Below, one piece after another: positions 42,184-51,098 of a stretch of DNA of 64,000 nucleotides. The notes beneath the pieces are model-generated. The model was not told the origin of the DNA and made no database searches. It saw only the letters and a list, made by a program, of their open reading frames with translations. The translations under genes and the position numbers were made by a program. Position 1 is the stretch's first letter. Each line of letters starts with the position of its first letter. The stretch comes from Flavobacterium sp. (lineage in GTDB: Bacteria > Bacteroidota > Bacteroidia > Flavobacteriales > Flavobacteriaceae): positions 124,001 to 188,000 of the forward strand of contig NZ_JAIXSL010000011.1 in the NCBI RefSeq assembly GCF_027484705.1. Reading direction: 5' to 3'.

Positions 42184-45100
42184 ATGAAAACAATTTACAA
42201 AAAGTTGTTATTTTTAATGCTTCTCCTGCCATTTGGTGTCTTTGCACAAAGCACTTTTGAAGGGACAGTTGTTGATAAGGTTTCAAACCAACCAATTCCG
42301 GGCGTCAACGTCCAGATTCAGGGAGCTTCCAACGGTACCCAGACCGATTTTGACGGGAAGTTCAAATTACTAAAAGTAAAAAAAGGCGATAAAATTGTGT
42401 TCTCTTACATGGGTTATACAAATTACACCATTACTTATGATGCTCAGAATAACCTCACGGTAAAGTTGGAGGAAGAATCCAATCAGCTTCAGGAGGTTTT
42501 GATTCAAGTAGGATACGGGTCTGCTAAAAAGAAAGATGCGACGGGTTCTGTCACATTGATTAGTTCCAAAGATTTCAACAAAGGGCCAGTATTGTCAGCC
42601 GATCAGCTGATTGTAGGAAAGGCCGCGGGGGTCAGAATTACAACCGAAGGCGGACAACCAGATGCTAAACCTAATATTAGAATCCGAGGAGGCGCGTCTT
42701 TGAGTCTTTCAAACGATCCGTTAATCGTGATTGACGGAGTTCCTATCGACAACACAAATCCTGCAGGAGTTTCTAATCCGTTTTCATTAATCAACCCTAA
42801 CGATATTGAGAGTTTTTCGATTCTTAAAGATGCATCTTCTACTGCGATTTATGGGTCAAGAGCGTCAAATGGAGTTATTATTATAACCACCAAAAAAGGA
42901 AGCTCGGGAGCGCCTCAATTCAATTATTCAGCTACAACTTCAATTAGTAATTTGCCTAAATCCAAACAAATACAAATGATGGATGGCCCTACGTTTACTA
43001 ATTTTATACAAAAAAATCATCCTCAATACACCTATCTACTCGGTATTGATGACCCAAACACTCCCTTAAAAGATTCTCCAGGTGAAGACAATCCTGCTAC
43101 ACCTCAAATTGAGGGAAGAATTTTATCCAACACGGATTGGCAAGACTTGATTTTTAGGACAGCATATTCCTACGAACACAATTTTAGTGCTCGGGCTAAT
43201 TTATTTAAAAAAATTCCTTTCAGGGGTTCTATTGGTTATGTAAATACCGAAGGATTGGTCAAGACCAACGATTATGAAAGAGTTTCAGGGTCCTTAAAAT
43301 TAACGCCAATGTTATTTAAAGATCATTTAAAAATTGATGTTAATGCAAAATTGTTGCGGGCGAGAAAAAATGCTATCGATGCAGATGGTGCTATTAGTTC
43401 AGCCGTTAATATGGATCCTACCAGACCTGTATATGGAGAAAGTCCTGACAATCGTTTCGAGGGTTATTACCAAAATACTAGATTTGATAATGTTTCTGGG
43501 CGATACAATCTTGATGGACAAACCAATCCTTTGTATCTGTTAAATGGCAGAAGACGACCAGAAATAACTACCAAACTTTTAGGAAATATCGAATTTGATT
43601 ACAAGCTTCATTTCTTTCCAGATTTAAGAGCGGTATTAAATTTAGGTATTGAAGCTTCTAGAACTTCTATAGACGAGATTTATACTGGTAATGCGATTTC
43701 AACTTATAAGTTTGTTCAAGGAAATAATAATTCTTCAACCAATTATGTATTTAATCCAGGCACAAATTATAAGGAAAACCAAACAATAACTAATAAAACC
43801 ATGGATGCTTATTTAGCGTACTCTAAAAAGTTATCGGGATTTGTTAGCAAGTTTGATGCTCAAGCGGGTTATTCTTATCAGAATTTTGTGAACGATGGTA
43901 ATAAAGTCAACTATGAATATGATGCTAATACAGGATTAAGAATTGAGAAAATTGATCTTGTGAACAGAAACAACAGATATTATAACGTGAATAATTTGCA
44001 ATCATTTTTTGCAAGGTCTAATGTTGATTTATTAGAAAAGTATCTCTTCACCTTAACCCTAAGAGCTGATGGATCATCTTTTTTTAGTCCTGAAAAAAGA
44101 TGGGGTTATTTTCCGGCAGTTGGTTTTGCATGGAAAGTTAATGAAGAAAAATTCTTAAAGGATTCCAAAACTGTTAAAGAGCTTAAATTGCGTTTAGGTT
44201 ATGGTATTACAGGACAACAAAATATTTCTGGGATTGCAAAAACTTTTTATCCTTACACGCCATTTTTTGGATTGGGAAATTCAGAAAGTCAATATCTGCC
44301 CGGAGCAACAACCTATTATGCTAAGCCATTTGATCCAACTTTAACATGGGAGAAAACATATACGTACAACGCAGGAATTGATTTTTCTTTGTTTAAGAAC
44401 AATATGATTACGGGTTCTTTTGATGTTTATAATCGCATTACTAAGGATCTTTTGGCTAGAGTACCTTCTATTACTGGTCAAGCTTTAACTAATGAATTTG
44501 TCAAAAACGTTGGGCAATTGTCTAATAGAGGTTTCGAATTTTCGATGGCTGTAAAACCAATAGATAAAGAAAATTTGACTTGGCAATTGAATGGTAACAT
44601 CGCCCATAATTTAGGTAGGGTTGATGATTTGCGAGGAAAGAACAATCTTGTTGCTGATGAATCAAATATTCCAACTTCGACAGGAATTAAAATAGCCCGA
44701 TATGTTGTCGGAGAACAACCATATACTGCTTGGGTCTATGAACAAGTTTATGATCAAGCCGGAAACCCAATTGTTGGCGCTTACGTAGATAGAAACGGTG
44801 ACGGAGTTATTTCTGACAAAGACAGATATGACGTAGCTTTGAGACCTAATTGGACTTTTGGATTTGGTACGAATTTCACCTATAAAAAGTTCGATTTAAA
44901 TGCTAGTTTTAGAGGGCAAATAAATGGAAAAATATACAATACAAGGAATTTGGTCGTTACCAATATAGACCATGCTTTACCTGGAAACAGTAATAGTTTA
45001 AATAACATGTTGGATGCAGCATTACCATTTCAAAATATTCAAGAACCAATTCCTACTTCCGATTACTTTTTAGAAGACGCTTCGTTCATACGTTGTGAAA

Positions 45101-45288
45101 ATATTACTTTGGGTTACAGATTTCCAAATATTACCAAAGGAAGCACATTGAAATTATTTGTGTCTGGAACCAATTTATTCATAATAACTAAATATTCAGG
45201 TCAAGATCCTGAAAATTTTAATGCTATCGATAATAACTTTTATCCAAGACCTAGTGTATATAGTTTTGGAGTAAACTTAGATTTTTAA
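42184..45288 (+). CDS. susC: SusC-like TonB-dependent receptor
   Basis: A 1034-aa outer-membrane receptor. Signal peptide (ending F-G-V-F-A-Q), a carboxypeptidase-regulatory-like domain (F-E-G-T-V-V-D ... D-F-D-G-K-F), a TonB-box region (Q-L-Q-E-V-L-I-Q-V-G-Y-G), a plug with the SusC signature (I-R-I-R-G-G, I-D-G-V-P-I-D-N, A-I-Y-G-S-R-A-S-N-G-V-I), then a beta-barrel ending in F. It imports maltodextrins together with SusD. First gene of the susC-susD-susE-amylase set, with the LacI operator upstream. A second ATG 4 bp earlier is out of frame. Codon use is more AT-rich than in the hydrolase genes. Confidence 0.95.
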   Translation: MKTIYKKLLFLMLLLPFGVFAQSTFEGTVVDKVSNQPIPGVNVQIQGASNGTQTDFDGKFKLLKVKKGDKIVFSYMGYTNYTITYDAQNNLTVKLEEESNQLQEVLIQVGYGSAKKKDATGSVTLISSKDFNKGPVLSADQLIVGKAAGVRITTEGGQPDAKPNIRIRGGASLSLSNDPLIVIDGVPIDNTNPAGVSNPFSLINPNDIESFSILKDASSTAIYGSRASNGVIIITTKKGSSGAPQFNYSATTSISNLPKSKQIQMMDGPTFTNFIQKNHPQYTYLLGIDDPNTPLKDSPGEDNPATPQIEGRILSNTDWQDLIFRTAYSYEHNFSARANLFKKIPFRGSIGYVNTEGLVKTNDYERVSGSLKLTPMLFKDHLKIDVNAKLLRARKNAIDADGAISSAVNMDPTRPVYGESPDNRFEGYYQNTRFDNVSGRYNLDGQTNPLYLLNGRRRPEITTKLLGNIEFDYKLHFFPDLRAVLNLGIEASRTSIDEIYTGNAISTYKFVQGNNNSSTNYVFNPGTNYKENQTITNKTMDAYLAYSKKLSGFVSKFDAQAGYSYQNFVNDGNKVNYEYDANTGLRIEKIDLVNRNNRYYNVNNLQSFFARSNVDLLEKYLFTLTLRADGSSFFSPEKRWGYFPAVGFAWKVNEEKFLKDSKTVKELKLRLGYGITGQQNISGIAKTFYPYTPFFGLGNSESQYLPGATTYYAKPFDPTLTWEKTYTYNAGIDFSLFKNNMITGSFDVYNRITKDLLARVPSITGQALTNEFVKNVGQLSNRGFEFSMAVKPIDKENLTWQLNGNIAHNLGRVDDLRGKNNLVADESNIPTSTGIKIARYVVGEQPYTAWVYEQVYDQAGNPIVGAYVDRNGDGVISDKDRYDVALRPNWTFGFGTNFTYKKFDLNASFRGQINGKIYNTRNLVVTNIDHALPGNSNSLNNMLDAALPFQNIQEPIPTSDYFLEDASFIRCENITLGYRFPNITKGSTLKLFVSGTNLFIITKYSGQDPENFNAIDNNFYPRPSVYSFGVNLDF

Positions 45289-45292
45289 AAAT

Positions 45293-46882
45293 ATGAAAAA
45301 TTTTAAATTTAGAATAATGGCATTAAGTTTAATGCTTTTATTACTCAGCTCATGTGTTAATGACTTGAATACTGAACCAAAGGTAGAGCAAACCTTAGAG
45401 AGTATTATAGCAAATGATCCAAATGCCGTTGCAGGATTATTGTCTAAAATATATGGAACGTTTGCATTGTCTGGTCCTGATGGTCCAGCTAGTCAAGACA
45501 TTGTCGGCCCTGATGCCGGAGAAACAGCTTTTTTGAGAGGTATCATTAATTTGCAAGATTTTACTGCTGATGCAATGAAAAATCGATGGGGAGATGACGG
45601 TTTAGATCAATTAACTACAGCATCAAACTGGTCTCCTAGCAATAAATTTTTTAGATATCTTTACGACAGGGTATATTTTACAGTCCCAAATTGTAATAAT
45701 TTAATCATTGCTTTAAATAGTACAAATGTTTCTGGTAAAGAGCAATATATTGCGGAGTTACGTTTTTTAAGATCTTTGGCTTATTTCTATATGATTGATT
45801 GTTTTGGGAAGGGTGTTATTGTTACTGAAGAAGATTTAGGGTCGCTTGTTCCGAAGCAACAATCAACAAGAAAGGAAATGTTTGAATATGTTGAATCCGA
45901 ATTACTCAGTGTGGAATCTAATCTGCCTTTAACAAACACGTATGGAAGAGCCAATAAGTCAGTTGCCAGAATGCTGTTGGCTAAACTTTACTTAAACGCG
46001 AAAGTATATACTGGTCAAGAGCGTTATGATGATGCCGTAGTATATATAAAAAAGGTAATTGATGAAGGTAATTTTTCATTAGCGCCAAATTTTGTAAGTG
46101 TTTTTTCTGGAGATAACAATACTTCACCTGAAATTATTTTTCCATTAATTGCAGATCCTTTGGTGAGTAAAAGTTATGGTAATTCTACATATTTAATTAA
46201 CGGAAGTATTAGTGCCGATACCATGACTCCGAGTATTTATGGCATCAATGGTAATGGATGGCAAGGTCATCGTGCTACCAAAGCATGGTATGGTTTATTT
46301 GGTAATACACCTCAAGAGCTTGAATCTTCAAGCGATGATAGAGCACATTTGTTTTGGTCAAATTATTCAGATTCAAATCCTGACAAGAGACATAGTTATG
46401 AGATGAATGATTACAAAAAATGGACGGATGGCTATCCATCAACAAAATTTAGAAGCACCAATTTTAATGGGCCACAAACCAACACTGATTTTTCGGGAAC
46501 TGATTTCCCATTGTTCAGATTAGCCGACGCTTATTTGATGTACGCAGAATGTGCCGTTCGAGGAGCAAGTAATGCATCTCTTACTGAAGCCTTAGGCTAT
46601 GTGAATGACATAAGACGCAGATCTCATGCTGCTGAAATTTCAGCAGGACAAATGACTTTAGATTTTATTTTGGATGAAAGAGGCAGAGAATTAAATTTTG
46701 AAGGTCATAGAAGAACTGATTTAATTCGTTTCGAAAAATTTGCAGGAGGCTCGTATTTATGGCCTTGGAAAGGTGGTGTAAAAGAAGGAACTTCTATTTC
46801 TCCAAATTATAATTTATTTCCTATCCCTACAACGGCACTTCAAGCAAATCCTAACCTAACTCAAAATCCAGGATATAATTAA
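45293..46882 (+). CDS. susD: SusD-like starch-binding lipoprotein
   Basis: A 529-aa lipoprotein with lipobox L-L-L-L-S-S-C near residue 22. It has TPR-like helices typical of the SusD/RagB family and the C-terminal motifs L-F-R-L-A-D-A-Y-L-M-Y-A-E-C and E-R-G-R-E-L-N-F-E-G-H-R-R-T-D-L-I-R-F. It forms the lid over SusC and binds starch at the cell surface. Only 4 bp separate it from susC. Confidence 0.95.
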   Translation: MKNFKFRIMALSLMLLLLSSCVNDLNTEPKVEQTLESIIANDPNAVAGLLSKIYGTFALSGPDGPASQDIVGPDAGETAFLRGIINLQDFTADAMKNRWGDDGLDQLTTASNWSPSNKFFRYLYDRVYFTVPNCNNLIIALNSTNVSGKEQYIAELRFLRSLAYFYMIDCFGKGVIVTEEDLGSLVPKQQSTRKEMFEYVESELLSVESNLPLTNTYGRANKSVARMLLAKLYLNAKVYTGQERYDDAVVYIKKVIDEGNFSLAPNFVSVFSGDNNTSPEIIFPLIADPLVSKSYGNSTYLINGSISADTMTPSIYGINGNGWQGHRATKAWYGLFGNTPQELESSSDDRAHLFWSNYSDSNPDKRHSYEMNDYKKWTDGYPSTKFRSTNFNGPQTNTDFSGTDFPLFRLADAYLMYAECAVRGASNASLTEALGYVNDIRRRSHAAEISAGQMTLDFILDERGRELNFEGHRRTDLIRFEKFAGGSYLWPWKGGVKEGTSISPNYNLFPIPTTALQANPNLTQNPGYN

Positions 46883-46901
46883 TATTTAATTAAACTTAAA
46901 C

Positions 46902-48038
46902 ATGAAAAACATATTTAAAATATCGATACTATCTTTTGTGTTAGCATCCATAGGATCGTGCACAGATGACAAAGATCCGGTTGTGAGTACTAATGGGTTT
47001 GCACTTCGCAAAGACGATTCGGTAATTGCTCCTACGGTATTTTCAGAAGCAAACAAAACCGATACATTTGCGAAACTTAGTTGGGATAGAAGTAATTACG
47101 GAATGCCTACTGTAGCTACTTATGCGGTTTATATTTCTGATCACGATCTTGATCCTAATTTTGAGAATGGCGTAGAATCTACTGCTGAACTCAATACAGA
47201 TGTAGCCGATGCAAGAACCGCGGAATTTTCAGTCGAGGAATTTAACAATTTGATCAACCGACTTCCTTCCTTCACTTGCAATCAGATGAATATTGATATC
47301 AGGGTGAAATCAAAATTAGGAAATAGTAGCAATGCGGTATATCAATACTCAAACCCTATAACGGTTGCAGTAAAAGGTTACCCTAAAAGCCTTCCAATAC
47401 TGGCATTTGTAAAAGATTCAGGTGATCCGACTGCTGCGTCAAAATTAGCAGCTTCAGATTATACCTCATCCTCTAATTATGAAGGCTATATGTATCTTGA
47501 AGCCGGAAATTATACTTTATATCAACCGAATGCTTGTGGTGATTTTACATCACCTACGATTTACGGATTAACTTCAGGGTCAATAGGCGGAACAGGTAGC
47601 TTTGTGGTAACCACTGCAGGGCATTATTTTGTAAAAGCTAATTTATCATCTAGTGCCAATACTGATACTGGAGTAGCTGCAATGTCTTACGTGATTACTC
47701 CGTTTACTTCCTTTGGTATTTTTGGAGCCGCGAAAGGATTACCAACCGGGGCTAATAGAGCGATGACGTATAATTCAACAAATAAAAAATGGGAATTAAC
47801 CTTTGATTTATTTAAAGGCAGAAAATTCAGATTTAAATCGGTTAACGGAACAGCTGGAGTTTCTGTATTAGGAATGTCAAGTCCGAATCAACTTATTGAA
47901 TTTCCATTAACAGCAGCAACGGGTGGTGATATTCGTGTTCCAGGAACCGACGATGGGACCAAGCAAAAGTATGATATCAAAATAGATACAAACAACCCAA
48001 GGAATTATACTTATGAGTTGGAATTAAATCCAAATTAA
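46902..48038 (+). CDS. susE: SusE/SusF-type outer membrane lipoprotein
   Basis: A 378-aa lipoprotein with lipobox S-I-G-S-C. The N-terminal domain has the SusE-like immunoglobulin fold (A-K-L-S-W-D-R-S-N-Y) and two later domains with aromatic residues (W-E-L-T-F-D-L-F-K-G-R-K-F-R-F-K) resemble starch-binding CBM domains. It binds starch at the outer surface and does not cut it. SusE versus SusF cannot be told apart confidently; only one is present. It precedes a strong terminator and lies 20 bp after susD. Confidence 0.87.
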   Translation: MKNIFKISILSFVLASIGSCTDDKDPVVSTNGFALRKDDSVIAPTVFSEANKTDTFAKLSWDRSNYGMPTVATYAVYISDHDLDPNFENGVESTAELNTDVADARTAEFSVEEFNNLINRLPSFTCNQMNIDIRVKSKLGNSSNAVYQYSNPITVAVKGYPKSLPILAFVKDSGDPTAASKLAASDYTSSSNYEGYMYLEAGNYTLYQPNACGDFTSPTIYGLTSGSIGGTGSFVVTTAGHYFVKANLSSSANTDTGVAAMSYVITPFTSFGIFGAAKGLPTGANRAMTYNSTNKKWELTFDLFKGRKFRFKSVNGTAGVSVLGMSSPNQLIEFPLTAATGGDIRVPGTDDGTKQKYDIKIDTNNPRNYTYELELNPN

Positions 48039-48056
48039 TTGTAAAAAAACGCTAAT

Positions 48057-48087
48057 AAAAAGGGCTGCTATACAACAGCCCTTTTTT
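48057..48087 (+). terminator. rho-independent terminator after susE
   Basis: AAAAAGGGCTG pairs with CAGCCCTTTTTT around a short loop. It lies 18 bp past the susE stop and only 14 bp before the amylase ATG, so the amylase needs read-through or its own start within a very short space. Confidence 0.9.
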
Positions 48088-48100
48088 AACAAACACTGCT

Positions 48101-50995
48101 ATGAAAAAAAATATTTTATTAAGTTTAATTATTGCTTTGTTTTCAACAGCAATATTTTCTCAGGTCACCATTTCTCCTGCCAGTTTTAATGTAACGGATC
48201 AAATTACAATTACGGTATCTTTTGCCAGTGCGCTCTGCAATGGTATGGGTGCCGCCCCCGCTAAAGTATATATGCATGCAGGAATTGGGAATGATACTAA
48301 TGCTTTTGGTTATTCCGTTGTAGGGAATTGGGGTGTAGACGATAGCGTAGGTCTGATGACCAATAATGGCAATGGTACCTGGAGTATCACGCTAACACCA
48401 AGCACGTATTTTACGGGTTTTGACGCTACAGAACAAGCCAATGCTACAAAGCTAGGGATGGTTTTTAGAAACGCCACTGGAACACAAACCTTGAAGAAAC
48501 CAACAACATGTTCGGATTTTATATTCAATGTCGGATTGTTTCAGACAACCTTAGCCACGCCGCCAGTAAACAGCACAACCATCATTAACTCAGGAGGCAG
48601 CAGATCGGTACAGGCATCCAATACCAACGGAGTGGCAAGTTATAATCTGAAAGCTAATGGCGTATCAATTAATAGTGTTCCAAGTGCTACTTCTTATAGT
48701 TATACTCATACAGGCATTACCCAAAACACAAATTATGATCTAGAAATCGTTCAAGGGGCATCAACCCAAGTTAAGAAGTTTTATGTGATAGTCGATCCAG
48801 GAGTCATCTCTGAGGCATTGCCTTCAGGAACGCTTGAAGACGGGATTAATTATAATACATCAGATGCCACGAGAGCCACTTTGGTTCTGACAGCACCGGG
48901 CAAAGATTTTGTCTATGTCGCTGGAAGTTTTAATAATTGGCAACCCGATATTAATTATGCGATGAAGAAAGACCCGACTTCTGGTAAATTCTGGTTAGAA
49001 ATCTCAGGATTGACGCCGAATGTAGATTACACCTACCAATATTGGGTAGTCGATAATACACCGATAGCCAATTCCCCTAAATTAGTGAAAACAGCCGATC
49101 CATTTTCTACTTTAGTGTTGTCGCCATTTGATGATCCTGGAATTCCCGCCATCTCTTATCCTAACTTACCAGCTTATCCGGCAGGTCAGGAAAGAGAAGT
49201 AACTGTGCTGAAAACCGGCCAGACGCCTTACAACTGGCAAGTCACTAACTTTACAAAACCTAAAAAAGAAGATTTGGTAGTCTACGAAGTATTGGTCAGG
49301 GATTTTGATTCGCACAGAAATTTCCAAGATCTTATTGATCGTATCGATTATTTCAAAAACTTAAAAATCAACGCCATCGAATTGATGCCCGTCATGGAAT
49401 ATGAAGGCAACGAAAGCTGGGGTTACAACACCTCTTTCCATTTGGCTTTAGATAAATTTTACGGGCCTGGAAGCAAATTAAAAGAATTTATTGACTTGTG
49501 CCACCAAAACGGTATTGCAGTGATTCTCGATGTTGCGTTAAACCATGCATTTGGAAGAAACCCGATGGATAGAATGTGGATGTCAGATCCTGATGGTGAC
49601 GGTTGGGGCGGTCCGGCTTCGGATAATCCTTACTTTAATGTTATTGCCACGCACAGTTATGGCGTTGGTAATGACTTCAACCATTCTTCAGAATACACAA
49701 GATATTACGTGAGAAGGGTCATCAAGCAATGGATTCAAGAGTTCAAAATTGATGGTTTTAGATGGGATTTGACCAAAGGATTCACACAGAATGCAACAGG
49801 TAGCGATGCGCTGACCAATCAATACCAACAAGATAGAGTGGATGTGCTTAGGAGTTATGCAGATTATTCATGGAGTTTGGACCCTTACCACTATGCTATT
49901 TTTGAACATTTGGGTGCTGCTAACGAAGAGCAACAATGGGCCAATTACAGAATTAACGGAGAAACCGACGGAATCAGTAAAGGCGTCATGATGTGGGGAG
50001 AATCATATACTGCCTACAAAGATTTAGCCCGAGGAGCAGGAACTAGTATTGCAGGTATTGGTGCAGATTCAAGAGGGTTTGCTGCCAAACGATTGATAGG
50101 TTATCCCGAAAGTCATGACAAAGACAGAATCATGTACGAAGCCAAAACATTCGGTGTAGCCGGAACGACTTCGCCTTTAAATAATTTGAACAATGCCTTG
50201 GGAAGAATGTCTGCTATTGGCGCAACGTCAATTTTAGTTCCTGGTCCGAAAATGATCTGGCATTTTGCAGAATTGGGCATGGATGATTCGATCTGGACTT
50301 GCAACAATGGCATTGTTAATTCGGATTATGACGGTGGAACGCCAGCCGGAGATTGTAAACTCGATACCAAACCACAACCGCAATGGACCAACAACTGGTT
50401 GAATGTTCCTCTGAGAGCACAAATCTACAACGACTGGACGAGGTTCATCGATTTGAAAAAGACCCAGCCTGTGTTTGAAGGAAGCTATTCTTTCAGCCCT
50501 GATGGCAACAACCTCAAACAAAGAATATACATCTTCGATACGTCATTGCCAACAAGCGAAATTAGAAATGTTGTCATTCTCGCTAACTTCTCAACAGAAT
50601 CGCAAAACATCAATCCTAATTTCTACACCACTGGAACCTGGATCAACCTTATGGATAATTCGCCATATTTGGTGAGTAATGCAACGGCACCAATAACAAT
50701 TCCTGCCGGGCAATTCAGAGTATTTGGGGATCACCCCGCAAACTTGAATAACGATACTTTCGAACTTAGTGACAGTGTATTATTATACCCAAATCCGTCA
50801 AACGATTATTTTTCGGTGAATACCAATACGACAAAAGTTCAAGTGTATTCAATTTCAGGACAATTGGTAAAAAGTTTTGACCAACAACCTGACGGATTTC
50901 AGTTTAATATCGCCGATTTAAAAACCGGTATCTATATGGTAAAAATTACAGACAGCAACAACCGATTGAAAACAACAAGATTGGTGAAGCAATAA
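48101..50995 (+). CDS. T9SS-secreted alpha-amylase (GH13) with starch-binding domains
   Basis: A 964-aa extracellular amylase. Signal peptide (ends near F-S-Q). An N-terminal beta domain and a CBM48-like segment (F-V-Y-V-A-G-S-F-N-N-W, ~265-340) precede the GH13 barrel: region I D-V-A-L-N-H (~478), II G-F-R-W-D-L-T-K-G (~551), III A-I-F-E-H (~600), IV E-S-H-D-K (~670). The last ~75 residues (L-L-Y-P-N-P-S ... G-I-Y-M-V-K-I) are a type A T9SS sorting domain, so it is exported across the outer membrane. It plays the role that the lipoprotein SusG has in B. thetaiotaomicron. Confidence 0.93.
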   Translation: MKKNILLSLIIALFSTAIFSQVTISPASFNVTDQITITVSFASALCNGMGAAPAKVYMHAGIGNDTNAFGYSVVGNWGVDDSVGLMTNNGNGTWSITLTPSTYFTGFDATEQANATKLGMVFRNATGTQTLKKPTTCSDFIFNVGLFQTTLATPPVNSTTIINSGGSRSVQASNTNGVASYNLKANGVSINSVPSATSYSYTHTGITQNTNYDLEIVQGASTQVKKFYVIVDPGVISEALPSGTLEDGINYNTSDATRATLVLTAPGKDFVYVAGSFNNWQPDINYAMKKDPTSGKFWLEISGLTPNVDYTYQYWVVDNTPIANSPKLVKTADPFSTLVLSPFDDPGIPAISYPNLPAYPAGQEREVTVLKTGQTPYNWQVTNFTKPKKEDLVVYEVLVRDFDSHRNFQDLIDRIDYFKNLKINAIELMPVMEYEGNESWGYNTSFHLALDKFYGPGSKLKEFIDLCHQNGIAVILDVALNHAFGRNPMDRMWMSDPDGDGWGGPASDNPYFNVIATHSYGVGNDFNHSSEYTRYYVRRVIKQWIQEFKIDGFRWDLTKGFTQNATGSDALTNQYQQDRVDVLRSYADYSWSLDPYHYAIFEHLGAANEEQQWANYRINGETDGISKGVMMWGESYTAYKDLARGAGTSIAGIGADSRGFAAKRLIGYPESHDKDRIMYEAKTFGVAGTTSPLNNLNNALGRMSAIGATSILVPGPKMIWHFAELGMDDSIWTCNNGIVNSDYDGGTPAGDCKLDTKPQPQWTNNWLNVPLRAQIYNDWTRFIDLKKTQPVFEGSYSFSPDGNNLKQRIYIFDTSLPTSEIRNVVILANFSTESQNINPNFYTTGTWINLMDNSPYLVSNATAPITIPAGQFRVFGDHPANLNNDTFELSDSVLLYPNPSNDYFSVNTNTTKVQVYSISGQLVKSFDQQPDGFQFNIADLKTGIYMVKITDSNNRLKTTRLVKQ

Positions 50996-51021
50996 AAATT
51001 AAGTTAAGTTGATTATTTAAA

Positions 51022-51051
51022 AGCCTTCCTGAATTTTCAGGAGGGTTTTTT
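51022..51051 (+). terminator. rho-independent terminator after the amylase
   Basis: CCTTCCTGAA pairs with TTCAGGAGGG (one G-U) around TT, followed by TTTTTT. It lies 27 bp after the amylase stop. Confidence 0.85.
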
Positions 51052-51098
51052 GTTTTAAATTTATTTCTTCAGCTGAACTAAAATGTTAATTTTGTCCC

